From: JAMXLG01 sp963818925
GTDB lineage: Bacteria > Vulcanimicrobiota > Vulcanimicrobiia > Vulcanimicrobiales > Vulcanimicrobiaceae
Assembly: GCA_963818925.1 (NCBI GenBank)
Contig: CAWFTN010000001.1
Coordinates: 1,116,001 to 1,180,000 of the forward strand
Reading direction: 5' to 3'
DNA length: 64,000 nucleotides
The notes under the pieces were generated by a model. The model was given only the letters and a program-made list of their open reading frames with translations. It did no database searches and was not told the DNA's origin. The position numbers were made by a program, and so were the translations under genes. Numbering within the stretch: the first letter of the stretch is position 1; every line of letters begins with the position of its first letter. Positions 1 to 8,600 of the stretch are shown here, piece by piece.

Positions 1-805
1 AAGGCCGCAGCACCCGGAACGGCGCTTTGACCGTTGAGATCGACCGGGTTGTGCCAGGCCGACGTACACGCCGACATAGAACAACGAAAGCGTCCGCGAC
101 TGCGCTTCATTTGCCGGAGCGAATATCGTTAGATATGAAAGTCCCGTAACTGCGTACCCTGCGACGGCGAGCGGCACAATCGCGCGCGATACGGCACGGC
201 GCAATCCGACCGTCGGTGGCGCCGGAAAGCGGCAGGCAAAGGTGAGCGCGCCGAGCGCACCCGTGAGAAATGACAATTGCTCCAACATCAAGGCGAAGAA
301 GCGCGCAGCGATAGCTGGAAACCAGTACCAGATCGAAGTTGATCGCAACGCCGAAGCAAACGAGGAAGACCGCGAGAGCGCGGGCCGCAGAATCATCCGG
401 CCGGCGCCACACGATCACGAGAGCGATCGTAATAAACGCGAGTTTCGCGATATCGATGATCGCGATGAGCGCCCATGGAACAGCGCTTTCGTCGCGGACC
501 GCAGTGAGTGTAACGCTACGCGCTTCGTCGTTGAACGTCGCCGTATCTCCGGGCACCGTCGCGAACATGATGATACGATTTTTCAATCCGGGTGCTCGCG
601 TAAGTGTGTCTCCGGCGCGCACATCGGCTGCGGCGGCCGGTGAATGCGGCGTTACTGCGTGCACGACGAAGCTGTTCGAATGTATCGCGGGCGGCTGATC
701 GAATCCGAACGTGCCGCCGTCGTGAATATCGAAAAGGTCGCCGGTCATGTTCGCAAGCCCGATCAGTGCGAACAGCACGATACATGCTTGCCAGAGCGCA
801 CGCAT
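1..805 (-). pseudogene. PDZ-domain membrane protein, frameshifted and cut by the window edge
   Basis: The start at 805 gives an N-terminal membrane helix, a PDZ-like domain (about residues 25-105, with the HSPAAAADVRAGD ligand-groove region), then further hydrophobic helices. After about residue 155 (near 300-350) the reading frame turns Arg/Cys-rich and stops at 107. One frame over, the minus strand continues with good membrane sequence (IAARFFALMLEQLSFLTG, then LTFACRFPAPP) towards the window start. That tail resembles VFALNFPAPQ in the intact paralog at 44561-46366, so one frameshift is the simplest reading; a second near position 20-40 is possible. The intact relative carries a C-terminal GAF domain, expected here beyond the window. 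Genuine decay and an assembly error are both possible. Confidence 0.7.
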
Positions 806-824
806 AGCGTCTGATTGGCGATAA

Positions 825-1208
825 CGGCGAAGTACGCCTATAAGCCGGATTCTGTACCGGTGTTGCCACCGGCGGCGACCATCTCTCTGGGATGCGCGTC
901 ACCGCGCACCTCGATGCGATTTGGCTCGTGCGGACGGGCAGTCCGGCACCATAAGGTGCACATCGAGCGATCTTGCTTCAGGTGGGGTTTACCCGAGCCC
1001 ACGTCACCGCGGAACTCCGTGAGCTCTTACCTCACGATTTCACCCTTGCTCGCCACGACAAAGCGCGACGGGCGGTATGTTTCTGTGGCACTTTCCTTCG
1101 ACTTGCGCCGACAGGACGTTATCCTGCACCCTGCCCTGTGAAGCCCGGACTTTCCTCACCATTTCCGCAACCGCGGAACGAGCGCGATCGCCCGGCGTAC
1201 TTCGCTCA
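825..1208 (-). ncRNA. rnpB: RNase P RNA (class A)
   Basis: Catalytic RNA that trims tRNA 5' leaders. Read on the minus strand, the 5' part has the conserved GAGGAAAGTCCGGG block (about 1145-1160), the middle has GGTAAACCCCACC and AGAGCTCACGG, and the 3' end has ACAGAATCCGGCTTAT. The two ends form a perfect P1 helix: GCGAAGTACGCC (1194-1205) pairs with GGCGTACTTCGC (826-838). The ends given here are set by that helix. The gene lies just downstream of two tRNA-Ala genes on the same strand, its natural substrates. Confidence 0.96.
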
Positions 1209-1209
1209 C

Positions 1210-1221
1210 GGAGTATAGCAC
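1210..1221 (-). promoter_or_regulatory. extended -10 promoter of rnpB
   Basis: The minus strand reads GTGCTATACTC, an extended -10 (TGC then TATACT at 1217-1212), ending about 6 bases before the 5' end of the RNase P RNA. No convincing -35 hexamer is seen at 16-18 bases. The same 11-mer precedes tRNA-Ile at 10555-10565. Confidence 0.6.
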
Positions 1222-1329
1222 GCCGGGCAAACGCCTCGTCTTATCTACGTTACGTGAGATGTAGCGTTTACCGCGCGGACCGCGTGTGCCGACGAGATTA
1301 GATGCGTTTGCCTGGGGGCAGGAAAACGA

Positions 1330-1352
1330 AAAGCCCGATTGCTTTCGGGCTT
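1330..1352 (-). terminator. terminator after tRNA-Ala(GGC)
   Basis: On the minus strand AGCCCGA and TCGGGCT form a 7-bp stem with a 6-base loop, followed by TTTTCGTTTT. It starts about 20 bases past the tRNA 3' end. Confidence 0.75.
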
Positions 1353-1370
1353 TCAAAATTTTCAAAATAA

Positions 1371-1446
1371 TGGTGGAGGCAAGGAGACTCGAACTCCTGA
1401 CCCTCACGCTGCCAGCGTGATGCTCTACCAGCTGAGCTATGCCCCC
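1371..1446 (-). tRNA. tRNA-Ala (anticodon GGC)
   Basis: 76-nt cloverleaf on the minus strand with CCA encoded. The anticodon loop CTGGCAG lies in the stem TCACG/CGTGA. The acceptor GGGGGCA/TGCCTCC has the G3:U70 pair that specifies alanine. T arm GGTTCGAGTC type and D loop are normal. Confidence 0.97.
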
Positions 1447-1507
1447 GAAATCTCACCGCTCAAAGGTTTAGAACCTGAACGACCCGCCCATATTTGCGGC
1501 ACATAAA

Positions 1508-1533
1508 GAAAAGCCTTGCGTTCGCAAAGCTCT
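1508..1533 (-). terminator. terminator after tRNA-Ala(TGC)
   Basis: On the minus strand AGCTTTGCG and CGCAAGGCT form a stem with one mismatch and a short AA loop, followed by TTTTCTTT, just downstream of the tRNA. Confidence 0.6.
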
Positions 1534-1542
1534 TCTAAATTC

Positions 1543-1615
1543 TGGAGACGAGGGGACTCGAACCCCTAACCCCCGCGTTGCAAACGCGGTGCTCTACCAA
1601 TTGAGCTACGTCCCC
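1543..1615 (-). tRNA. tRNA-Ala (anticodon TGC)
   Basis: 73-nt cloverleaf on the minus strand. Anticodon loop TTTGCAA lies between CCGCG and CGCGG. The acceptor GGGGACG/CGTCTCC again has G3:U70. The bases after the discriminator A are GA, so CCA is not encoded, unlike the neighbouring tRNA-Ala; a CCA-adding enzyme must finish it. Confidence 0.96.
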
Positions 1616-1733
1616 GAAGAAAGAGCCGACCCGGAATTCGTGCCGGGCCGATTGGACCCTTTTCATTCCTGATTCAGACTATTGTCACATGCTTCGCGAT
1701 GCGAGACGATAGGAGCCCACAGAGGTACTTCCG

Positions 1734-2516
1734 ATGACGACACGGTCCATCGGCGGCCTCGCCGCCGCACTTCTCTTTCTCGGCTGCACCGCCGTAGCAC
1801 GAGCGGCTAACGTGGACCCATGCTGGCAACTCCTCTATCAAGCGCTCGAACACAGCGCAGCCGCTCCGCACGCGCCGTATATCAGTTACGACGAGTTGAT
1901 CCATATTACGCAAGACGGTCACCGGTATGAAATGGCCAATGCGAACGTTACGTATCGCGACGACGGCCTAGCGTATGTGGACGACGACCGATGGGTGCAT
2001 CCGTTCGTTAGCCGCGTACTCGAACCGGGACCGCCCGTACTTGGTCCCTACGGTCGAAATCGCGCGACCTGGCTTTCATTCGAGGACACGGATTCTGCGA
2101 CCGGACTTCCCGTGATCGCCGAGACGCGAAATTATCGTCGTGAATGCATCGATCAAGGTGACGAGGTGGTCGACGGAAAGCCGACCGCGCATCTGGTGAT
2201 CGCAGATGCACCAAGCGATGAACCCGCGCTCAAAGCGATTTGGATCGATCGCAAGACGCTCGCGATGCGGCGAGCGATCGTGAGCCAGTGGCTAACGTTC
2301 CTGTATGATTATTCGGGAAAACGGTCGCAGCAACTCGTGAACTATACGATCGCCGTCGCAGACATCAGCGGATATAGCGTCATCCATCAAGTCAATTGGG
2401 AATACACGTACCGCGTGTTCAGCCAATACTCGACGATCGAAGCCGAGTATGTTTTCAACGGATTCCATTTCGATACGAAGCCGCCCATTGGAACGTTATT
2501 CGCGACGAACGAATAA
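1734..2516 (+). CDS. secreted protein of unknown function, paralog of 33399-34292
   Basis: 260 residues with a Sec signal peptide (hydrophobic core AAALLFLGCTAVARA, cleavage near residue 25). The mature part is beta-rich and polar. The central segment LKAIWIDRKTLAMRRA is the style seen in LolA/DUF-type 'outer membrane lipoprotein sorting' folds, where a strand carrying W/D/K precedes a comparison of substrate properties. The protein at 33399-34292 has the same layout (ELWVDAKTLDLRK). The start follows AGAGG at about 9 bases. Likely periplasmic; substrate unknown. Confidence 0.75.
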   Translation: MTTRSIGGLAAALLFLGCTAVARAANVDPCWQLLYQALEHSAAAPHAPYISYDELIHITQDGHRYEMANANVTYRDDGLAYVDDDRWVHPFVSRVLEPGPPVLGPYGRNRATWLSFEDTDSATGLPVIAETRNYRRECIDQGDEVVDGKPTAHLVIADAPSDEPALKAIWIDRKTLAMRRAIVSQWLTFLYDYSGKRSQQLVNYTIAVADISGYSVIHQVNWEYTYRVFSQYSTIEAEYVFNGFHFDTKPPIGTLFATNE

Positions 2517-2567
2517 GTTTGCACGAACGGGATAGTTCCCACGCCGTCGTGGTGCAAAGATCGTGCC

Positions 2568-3329
2568 ATGACTGTGCGTCCGCTCGACCAACCATTTCTG
2601 TTTTTTATATTGGCGCTTGCGTTGATGTTGCTCGCATCATACGCCGGGCTCTATTTTCGCAAACGGCGCGGCGCCATGAGCGACGACGAGCGCGACGAGT
2701 TGAATCTCGTGCTGACCAGTTCGCTCACGCTGCTTGCGCTCATTATCGGGTTCAGCTTTTCGATGGCGGTTGGACGCTACGACGATCGCAAACGCGACGA
2801 AGCGACCGAAGCGAACGCAATCGGGTCTGCATATCTTCGCGTAGGCATGTTGCCTGCGGCTGACGCAACGCAGCTGCGCAACCTGTTGCGCCGGTATATC
2901 AATGAACGCATTGCCACGTACGCAGCGGGCGACGAGTCGGTTCTCTACGAGCATCACTCCACCAGTGAGACGCTTCAAGAGGAAATGTGGGGAGTCGTTC
3001 AGCGTGCGGCTTCGGCGCGGCCGAACAGTGTAACCGCGCTCGTCGCGCAAGGCATGAACGACGTCATCGATTCGGAAGGCTACGCAGGGGCCGCTTGGGA
3101 GAACCGGATTCCCATGGAAGCATGGGCGCTCATGTTCGCAATTGCGCTGTGCTGCTGCGCGCTCATTGGTTTCGACACGGGGCTGAGCGGCCACGTCAGT
3201 GGCCATCTCGTGCTGCCGGTCTTGATCGCTATCTCGTTTTTTCTGATTGCCGATTTAGACAGCACGCATCAAGGGCTGATCCGGGTCGCGCCGGACAACC
3301 TCATCGTGACGGCGCAATCTTTACGGTAA
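2568..3329 (+). CDS. DUF4239 / bestrophin-like membrane protein
   Basis: 253 residues: two N-terminal helices (about 8-28 and 48-68), a long soluble loop (70-185) and two C-terminal helices (188-240). It ends with DSTHQGLIRVAPDNLI, the typical finish of the DUF4239 family, and has GRYDDRKRDEATEANAIG just after the second helix, also typical. The family is predicted to be integral to the membrane and loosely bestrophin-like; ion transport is inference. The gene sits 51 bases downstream of the secreted protein and may be co-transcribed with it. Confidence 0.8.
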   Translation: MTVRPLDQPFLFFILALALMLLASYAGLYFRKRRGAMSDDERDELNLVLTSSLTLLALIIGFSFSMAVGRYDDRKRDEATEANAIGSAYLRVGMLPAADATQLRNLLRRYINERIATYAAGDESVLYEHHSTSETLQEEMWGVVQRAASARPNSVTALVAQGMNDVIDSEGYAGAAWENRIPMEAWALMFAIALCCCALIGFDTGLSGHVSGHLVLPVLIAISFFLIADLDSTHQGLIRVAPDNLIVTAQSLR

Positions 3330-3391
3330 CTCTGGAAGGAGGCGGACCGGCTGCCCTGGTGAACGAGGACGCCAATGGACGCGCTTAAGCA

Positions 3392-4081
3392 ATGAAGCCT
3401 CGAACCACGCATGTCGCGGTGCATCCAACGCACGCGGCCGTTCATCATTCACCGGTCGTGCAGCACGTTATCCTGGATCGAACGCAACAGCCCGTTCCGG
3501 TCAGTATCGTCAGCCACGACCCGATCGAACATACGGCCGTTAATCTTGCGACGTGGGCCATCGCTATTGCCGTACTTACCCTTATCGCGGTCGCTTATCA
3601 AATATTCCTAGCGCGCCGATCGCTCGGGTTGATCAAGCGAGACTTGAACAACAACCGGCGCATGATCGACGACGCGCTTCGCATTCCGAGGTTCAGAGCA
3701 ACGCAGTGGTCGGAATTCAAATATCCCTCCGATCGCCGCGACTGGATCAACGCGATGGTCGTCGTTAGCCTCGCGAACGAAGGCGATAAGCTCACTCAAG
3801 CGTTATTGTTCGAACTACTCGTACCACAAGACTCCGCGTACAACGCCCTACGTCCCGGTCATCCCGAGGGACGCACGGTCAACGGTGTCTATTACCGTGT
3901 CATAGGTGCACAATACAATCACATTTTGTTTCCGAACGATATCGCAGCCGAAGTCAATCGTTTTCAGTTCAGCATTAAGCCGGGCGTGCAAACATTCACG
4001 TGTCTGTGGCGCGCCTACGACATTTACGGAAAGTATCCGCAAGAAGAGTACGGGCAGTGGACGTTCTCGGTTAGGGTCTGA
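3392..4081 (+). CDS. single-pass membrane protein of unknown function
   Basis: 229 residues. A His/Thr-rich N-terminal 45 residues precede one transmembrane helix (about 47-71, TWAIAIAVLTLIAVAYQIFL). A short basic stretch and a beta-rich C-terminal domain follow (from about 100, WSEFKYPSDRRDW). The single helix before a basic segment suggests the C-terminal domain is cytoplasmic. No family is recognised. The start at 3392 is the only ATG close to the upstream gene. Confidence 0.65.
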   Translation: MKPRTTHVAVHPTHAAVHHSPVVQHVILDRTQQPVPVSIVSHDPIEHTAVNLATWAIAIAVLTLIAVAYQIFLARRSLGLIKRDLNNNRRMIDDALRIPRFRATQWSEFKYPSDRRDWINAMVVVSLANEGDKLTQALLFELLVPQDSAYNALRPGHPEGRTVNGVYYRVIGAQYNHILFPNDIAAEVNRFQFSIKPGVQTFTCLWRAYDIYGKYPQEEYGQWTFSVRV

Positions 4082-4183
4082 GGCATCCGAGTTAGCCCAC
4101 CCTAACGGTCCAGACTTATGGGACGTACTGAGCAGTGCGACGCAGAGGTGACGACGTAAAATGGGTGTAAAGCTCGGCTCGAC

Positions 4184-5026
4184 ATGGCGAACACTGCTGA
4201 AAAATCACAGCGGCTCATTTCGATGCTTGGCTCGCAACGCGACGCAATCGTTGCTGATTGGCTGAAAATCGTTACTTCGACTTCGCGCGGGCGTACGAGC
4301 GCGGCGGAGACGACTCACGATCTGAAACCGATCGCAGACGCATTTTTCTCGGCGCTCGAGACCGGCGAGATCGACCCCACCGCCCCGGCATATGGTGAGA
4401 CGCGCGCGCTGCTCGAGCAATATGCACGGACACGTGCGCGGCAGGGCTTTAGCCCGTCCGAGACGGCGGTCGCAGTCTTCGCGTTGCGTGATGCGATTCT
4501 TACGTCTTTAGGACAGCGGTCGGATTTTGATTTCGAGAATCTCTTTGCGCTCTCCAAATTGATCGACGGCTTGGGTCTGGTGACGTTCGAGACGCACGCT
4601 CTCACGCGCGAAGCCGTTATCACCACGCAGGCGGAGCAGCTTCTCGAGCTCTCCACGCCGGTCACCAAGCTGTGGGAAGGCGTTCTTGCAGTGCCGCTTG
4701 TCGGCACCTTGGATTCGGCCCGAACCCAGGTCGTGATGGAGTCGCTGCTCGAGATGCTGGTGAGTACGGGCAGCAGCTATGCCATTATCGACATCACCGG
4801 CGTACCGGCCGTCGACACGCAAGTTGCGCAGCATCTGCTCAAGACGGTTTCCGCGGCCCGCTTAATGGGCGCGGAGTGCGTCATTTCCGGTATTCGTCCG
4901 CAAATCGCGCAAACGGTTGTCGCGCTCGGCGTCGAGTTCGGCGATATCGTAACGAAGGCGACGCTCGCCGACGCATTACGGCTCGTGCTTTCGCGCGCCG
5001 GTTTCGATGTCAAGAAGGTGCGTTAG
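4184..5026 (+). CDS. stressosome core protein, RsbR type
   Basis: 280 residues. The N-terminal domain (about 10-150) is helical, in the style of RsbRD N-terminal sensory domains. A C-terminal STAS domain (about 160-275) has DITGVPAVDTQVAQHLL and SGIRPQIAQTVVALG, the two threonine-bearing segments phosphorylated by RsbT in Bacillus RsbR paralogs. With RsbS it would form the cytoplasmic stressosome that traps RsbT. The gene opens a tightly packed operon, ending 3 bases before rsbS. What the N-terminal domain senses cannot be read from the sequence. Confidence 0.9.
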   Translation: MANTAEKSQRLISMLGSQRDAIVADWLKIVTSTSRGRTSAAETTHDLKPIADAFFSALETGEIDPTAPAYGETRALLEQYARTRARQGFSPSETAVAVFALRDAILTSLGQRSDFDFENLFALSKLIDGLGLVTFETHALTREAVITTQAEQLLELSTPVTKLWEGVLAVPLVGTLDSARTQVVMESLLEMLVSTGSSYAIIDITGVPAVDTQVAQHLLKTVSAARLMGAECVISGIRPQIAQTVVALGVEFGDIVTKATLADALRLVLSRAGFDVKKVR

Positions 5027-5029
5027 GAC

Positions 5030-5461
5030 GTGAGCGACCGCGTACCAATCATTCAGATTGGGAAAGTTCTGCTGGCCTCCATTCAAGTTGATCTCAGCGA
5101 CGATACGACGATCGCCTTGCAAGACGATCTTTCGCGCATGATCGTCGATCGATCGGCTCACGCCGTGGTGATTGACATTTCGGCGCTGGAGATCGTCGAC
5201 AGCTTCATCGGGAGAATGCTGGGATCGATTGCTGCGATATCGCGCGTTCTTGACGCCGATACCGTCGTCGTCGGTATGCGCCCGGCTGTCGCGATCACGC
5301 TCACCGAACTCGGCCTATCGCTCAAAGGAATCCGCACGGCGCTCAATGCGGAGCGCGCGTTCGAGATGCTTGGACAGCGCATGGATACCGGTGAGTTCGA
5401 CGATGAACCGGCGAACGCAACGAAAGAAGCAATCTCCACGTCGGAATTCGCTTCAGAATAG
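5030..5461 (+). CDS. rsbS: stressosome scaffold RsbS (STAS)
   Basis: 143 residues with a GTG start 3 bases after the RsbR-type gene. A single STAS domain holds DISALEIVDSFIGRM, with the serine that RsbT phosphorylates in Bacillus (S59 region), followed by GMRPAVAITLTELG. The last 25 residues are an acidic tail beyond the usual ~120 residues. Its gene order R-S-T matches classical stressosome operons. Confidence 0.92.
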   Translation: MSDRVPIIQIGKVLLASIQVDLSDDTTIALQDDLSRMIVDRSAHAVVIDISALEIVDSFIGRMLGSIAAISRVLDADTVVVGMRPAVAITLTELGLSLKGIRTALNAERAFEMLGQRMDTGEFDDEPANATKEAISTSEFASE

Positions 5462-5467
5462 CCGCGC

Positions 5468-5860
5468 ATGGAACGCTTTGATATCCGCAGCGACGCTGAC
5501 GTGGTACGCGTGCGGCAAGCTGCTCGCGCCCTCGCTCAAAACGCGAAGCTTTCAATCGTCGATCAAACGAAACTCGTTACGGCGGTGAGCGAGTTGGCTC
5601 GCAACACGCTCATTCACGGTGGCGGAGGCATCGCCGAAATGGAGTTGGTCAAAGACGGCATACGCAACGGCGTCCGCGCCGAGTTTTCGGACAGCGGGCC
5701 GGGCATTGCCGATGTGGCTCACGCGCTGAGCGGCGGAAACAGCACCTCGGGCGGCTTGGGGTTGGGGCTATCGGGAAGCAGGCGGCTCGTCGATGTCTTC
5801 GATCTCGACACCGCTCCTGACCGCGGGACGCGCGTCACGGTCGTGAAATGGACGCGGTAG
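5468..5860 (+). CDS. rsbT: switch kinase RsbT
   Basis: 130 residues of GHKL ATPase/kinase fold. The N box is ELARNTLIHG (about 39-48), the G1 box is DSGPGIAD, and the Gly-rich lid is GGLGLGLSGSRRLVD. In Bacillus RsbT phosphorylates RsbR and RsbS, leaves the stressosome and activates the phosphatase RsbU. The only PP2C proteins it could act on nearby are encoded at 5848-6861 and 8597-10162. It overlaps the next gene by 13 bases. Confidence 0.93.
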   Translation: MERFDIRSDADVVRVRQAARALAQNAKLSIVDQTKLVTAVSELARNTLIHGGGGIAEMELVKDGIRNGVRAEFSDSGPGIADVAHALSGGNSTSGGLGLGLSGSRRLVDVFDLDTAPDRGTRVTVVKWTR

Positions 5861-6861
5861 CGGCGAGCGTCGAGGATGTGCAATGGATCAATATCGAGCA
5901 TGAAAGCGCGGCCGGGCGCGTCCGGCGCGCCGCCTCGGAGCTAGCGCGGCGGCTCGGCTTCGAAGAACACCGTTGCGGAGAGGTTGCGGTTGCCACGAGC
6001 GAACTCGCAACAAATGCGTATAGGCACGCTATCGCCGGCACGGCGTTGTTGCGTATACGCCGCCAAGGCGATGCCGCGGCGGTGGAAACCGTATTCGTGG
6101 ATTCCGGTCCGGGAATTGCAGATCTCGAAGCCGTGTCTCGCGATGGGCACTCGTCGCGCGGCACGCTCGGCGTCGGGATCGGTGCAGCGATGCGGTTGGC
6201 GTCGTCGTATGAGTGCTATTCGATGCCCGGCAAAGGAACCGTCACGGCGGCGACGTTTTGGGATGCGGGAACAAGCGCGCCGGCTCAAACCGTTCATGGA
6301 CTTACGCGCAGTATGAACGGCGAAAACCGATGCGGCGATGCGTGGGCGTACGATACGGACGGCAAAATCACGCGCATCCTGCTCGCAGACGGTCTTGGGC
6401 ATGGCGAACTTGCGGCGATTGCATCAACCGCAGCCGTATACGCTTTTCGTGCGACGGCGAGCCGTTCGGCCGCCGCAATCATGCAGACAATCAACACCGC
6501 TCTGCGTGGGACCCGCGGTGCAGCCGCGGCCGTTATCGTCATCGAAAAGTCGACTTTGTCCACGACGTTTTGCGGAATTGGAAACGTGAGCGTATGGCTT
6601 GACGGGATCGACGGACGTAAGGGTCTCGGTTCCGTCCCCGGCATCGCGGGCGCGTACGCAAAGCAGCCGCGAGAGCTTACGCTTGAGCTCAACCCGCATA
6701 CGACGATCGTTATGCATTCTGACGGTTTGACGTCGAAGTGGAATCTTTCCGATTATCCAGGGCTACGCGGGCGCGACTCGCTCCTCGTCGCCGCAACGCT
6801 CTTACGCGATGCCGGCATCCACCATGATGATGCGTCCGTCGTGGTAATGCGAACGTCGTGA
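5848..6861 (+). CDS. fusion of an anti-sigma-type ATPase domain and an RsbX-like PP2C phosphatase
   Basis: 337 residues. Residues about 10-145 form a second GHKL domain (ATSELATNAYRHA N box, DSGPGIADLEAVS, GTLGVGIGAAMRL). Residues about 150-335 form a compact SpoIIE/RsbX PP2C domain (GDAWAY..., LLADGLGHGELA, FCGIGNVSVWL, MHSDGLTSKW). In Bacillus RsbX resets RsbR/RsbS by dephosphorylation and is a free protein; here it is joined to a kinase-like domain, so one polypeptide could write and erase. Gene overlaps of 13 bases (rsbT) and 4 bases (kinase) suggest coupled translation. Confidence 0.88.
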   Translation: MDAVAASVEDVQWINIEHESAAGRVRRAASELARRLGFEEHRCGEVAVATSELATNAYRHAIAGTALLRIRRQGDAAAVETVFVDSGPGIADLEAVSRDGHSSRGTLGVGIGAAMRLASSYECYSMPGKGTVTAATFWDAGTSAPAQTVHGLTRSMNGENRCGDAWAYDTDGKITRILLADGLGHGELAAIASTAAVYAFRATASRSAAAIMQTINTALRGTRGAAAAVIVIEKSTLSTTFCGIGNVSVWLDGIDGRKGLGSVPGIAGAYAKQPRELTLELNPHTTIVMHSDGLTSKWNLSDYPGLRGRDSLLVAATLLRDAGIHHDDASVVVMRTS

Positions 6862-8600
6862 CGCGGCGCAATCGGCATCAACTCATGGTCGAGACCGCCG
6901 AAGACGTCTACGCGTTGCGGCAAGCGGGTCGTGTTGCCGCTGCTGCTGCGGGCGTCCAAGGTTCCGGTCAAGTTCGCCTCGCAACGGCGTTGAGCGAACT
7001 CGGTCGCGAGATCGTGTCGTTCAATTCGTCGGCCGTTGCTGAGTTTTCGCTCGGCGAGGACGGCTGGCTGGAAGTCCGCATTCATGGCGTCCCGCGTGCG
7101 GCACTCGAGCCGCACGACTACAGTGCCGTCGAGTCGGCGAAGCGCCTCATCGATTGTGTTGAGATCGCCGATTCGCCGCATGGGGTGATGTTATCGCTTC
7201 GTCTGCCGGCGCGCGGCACGTCGAGTGCCGATCTGCGTAACGCGATCGCCGCCGCGGCAACGCCTCGCCCATTGGATGAGCTCCGTCTAGAAAACCGCGA
7301 TCTCATCGCGACGTTGGAGGAACTTCGCGAGAAACAAGACCAGTTGATTCAGCTCAACGCAGAACTGGAAGAGACCAACCGCGGCGTGGTCGCAATGTAC
7401 GCGCAACTCTCCGACGAGCTGGAAGAGACGAACCGCGGCGTTGTGGCGCTCTACGCGGAGCTCGACGATAAAACCCTACAACTCAACACTGCGAACGAGG
7501 CGAAAACGCGCTTTCTTGCGAGCGTGAGTCATGAGTTGCGCAGTCCGGTAAGCTCGATCGCCGGCCTGGTGAAGCTCTTACTCGATCCCATCGACGAGAC
7601 CTCGCTGTCCGAGGAGCAACGGATGCAACTCCGTTACATCGAGACGTCGTCGCGGGAATTGTTGCAACTCGTCAACGATCTTCTCGATCTCTCGAAGGCG
7701 GAATCGGGACGGCTCGAGCCCGACGTTACCACATTCGATCTGGCCGCGCTCCTCTCGGAATTGCGCGGCTCGCTACGTCCGCTCGTGCAGCCGGGCGTGG
7801 AACTGATCGTTGATGTTTCGAATGGCGGCTTGGTCGAGAGTGATCGAACGCTCGTGGGTCAAGTATTGCGTAACCTCTTAGTGAATGCGCTCAAGTTTAC
7901 CGAACGCGGCAGTGTGACGTTGACCTGTAAAGACATCAGCGGTTATGCAGTCGAGGTCTCTATACGCGATACGGGCATCGGTATCGCGCTCGAAGATCAA
8001 CCTCGGATTTTCGAAGAGTTCTACCAAGTTCGGGGGCCGCTTCAGGCCCGTTCCAAAGGGACCGGGCTCGGGTTGCCTTACGCGAAACGCGTCAGCGAAA
8101 CGCTCGGCGGCATGCTGGAGCTCGACAGTGAACCGGGCGAAGGCAGCACGTTCACATTTCGTCTTCCACGCGCGTGGCGGGTATTCACGTCGCGCGCCGC
8201 AGCCGTTGAAGAATCGTTGGTTGCGATAACGCTCGGCGTCGCTTTGATCGTTGATGATGATGCGGGTTTGCGTTCAGTTCTCCGGGGTATGCTGCAGGGC
8301 GTAGCCACTCAGGTGTACGAGGCAGAAGGCGGAATCGAAGGGCTTGAAATGATGCGGACCGATAAGCCGGAGGTCGTGTTTCTTGATCTTCGCATGCCCG
8401 ATATGGACGGCGCCGCGGTGTTGAGTGAAATGAAGCGCGATCCGGCCTTGCGCGAGATTCCCGTCATCATCGTGAGTTCCGAAGAGCTCGGTTTAGATGA
8501 CCGCTTCGGCACGATGCCGTTTGTCGCGAAGTCGACACTGAGCAGAGACGTCGTCGTAAAAGCCATCGGAAAGGCGCTTCCCGAGAAAGTTTCACCATGA
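6858..8600 (+). CDS. hybrid histidine kinase with an RsbT-like N-terminus and a receiver
   Basis: 580 residues, GTG start overlapping the previous stop by 4 bases. Order: a degenerate RsbT-like GHKL domain (about 10-120; the N box asparagine and Gly loops are poor); a coiled coil with an 18-residue tandem duplication of LEETNRGVVA(M/L)YA (about 168-205); HisKA with FLASVSHELRSP (His near 224); HATPase_c (LRNLLVNALKF, DTGIGIALED, GTGLGLPYAKRV); and a receiver (about 462-575; DDD, FLDLRMPDMDG, VAKS). No membrane helix, so cytoplasmic. It probably joins stressosome output to a phosphorelay. Confidence 0.92.
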   Translation: MTRRNRHQLMVETAEDVYALRQAGRVAAAAAGVQGSGQVRLATALSELGREIVSFNSSAVAEFSLGEDGWLEVRIHGVPRAALEPHDYSAVESAKRLIDCVEIADSPHGVMLSLRLPARGTSSADLRNAIAAAATPRPLDELRLENRDLIATLEELREKQDQLIQLNAELEETNRGVVAMYAQLSDELEETNRGVVALYAELDDKTLQLNTANEAKTRFLASVSHELRSPVSSIAGLVKLLLDPIDETSLSEEQRMQLRYIETSSRELLQLVNDLLDLSKAESGRLEPDVTTFDLAALLSELRGSLRPLVQPGVELIVDVSNGGLVESDRTLVGQVLRNLLVNALKFTERGSVTLTCKDISGYAVEVSIRDTGIGIALEDQPRIFEEFYQVRGPLQARSKGTGLGLPYAKRVSETLGGMLELDSEPGEGSTFTFRLPRAWRVFTSRAAAVEESLVAITLGVALIVDDDAGLRSVLRGMLQGVATQVYEAEGGIEGLEMMRTDKPEVVFLDLRMPDMDGAAVLSEMKRDPALREIPVIIVSSEELGLDDRFGTMPFVAKSTLSRDVVVKAIGKALPEKVSP

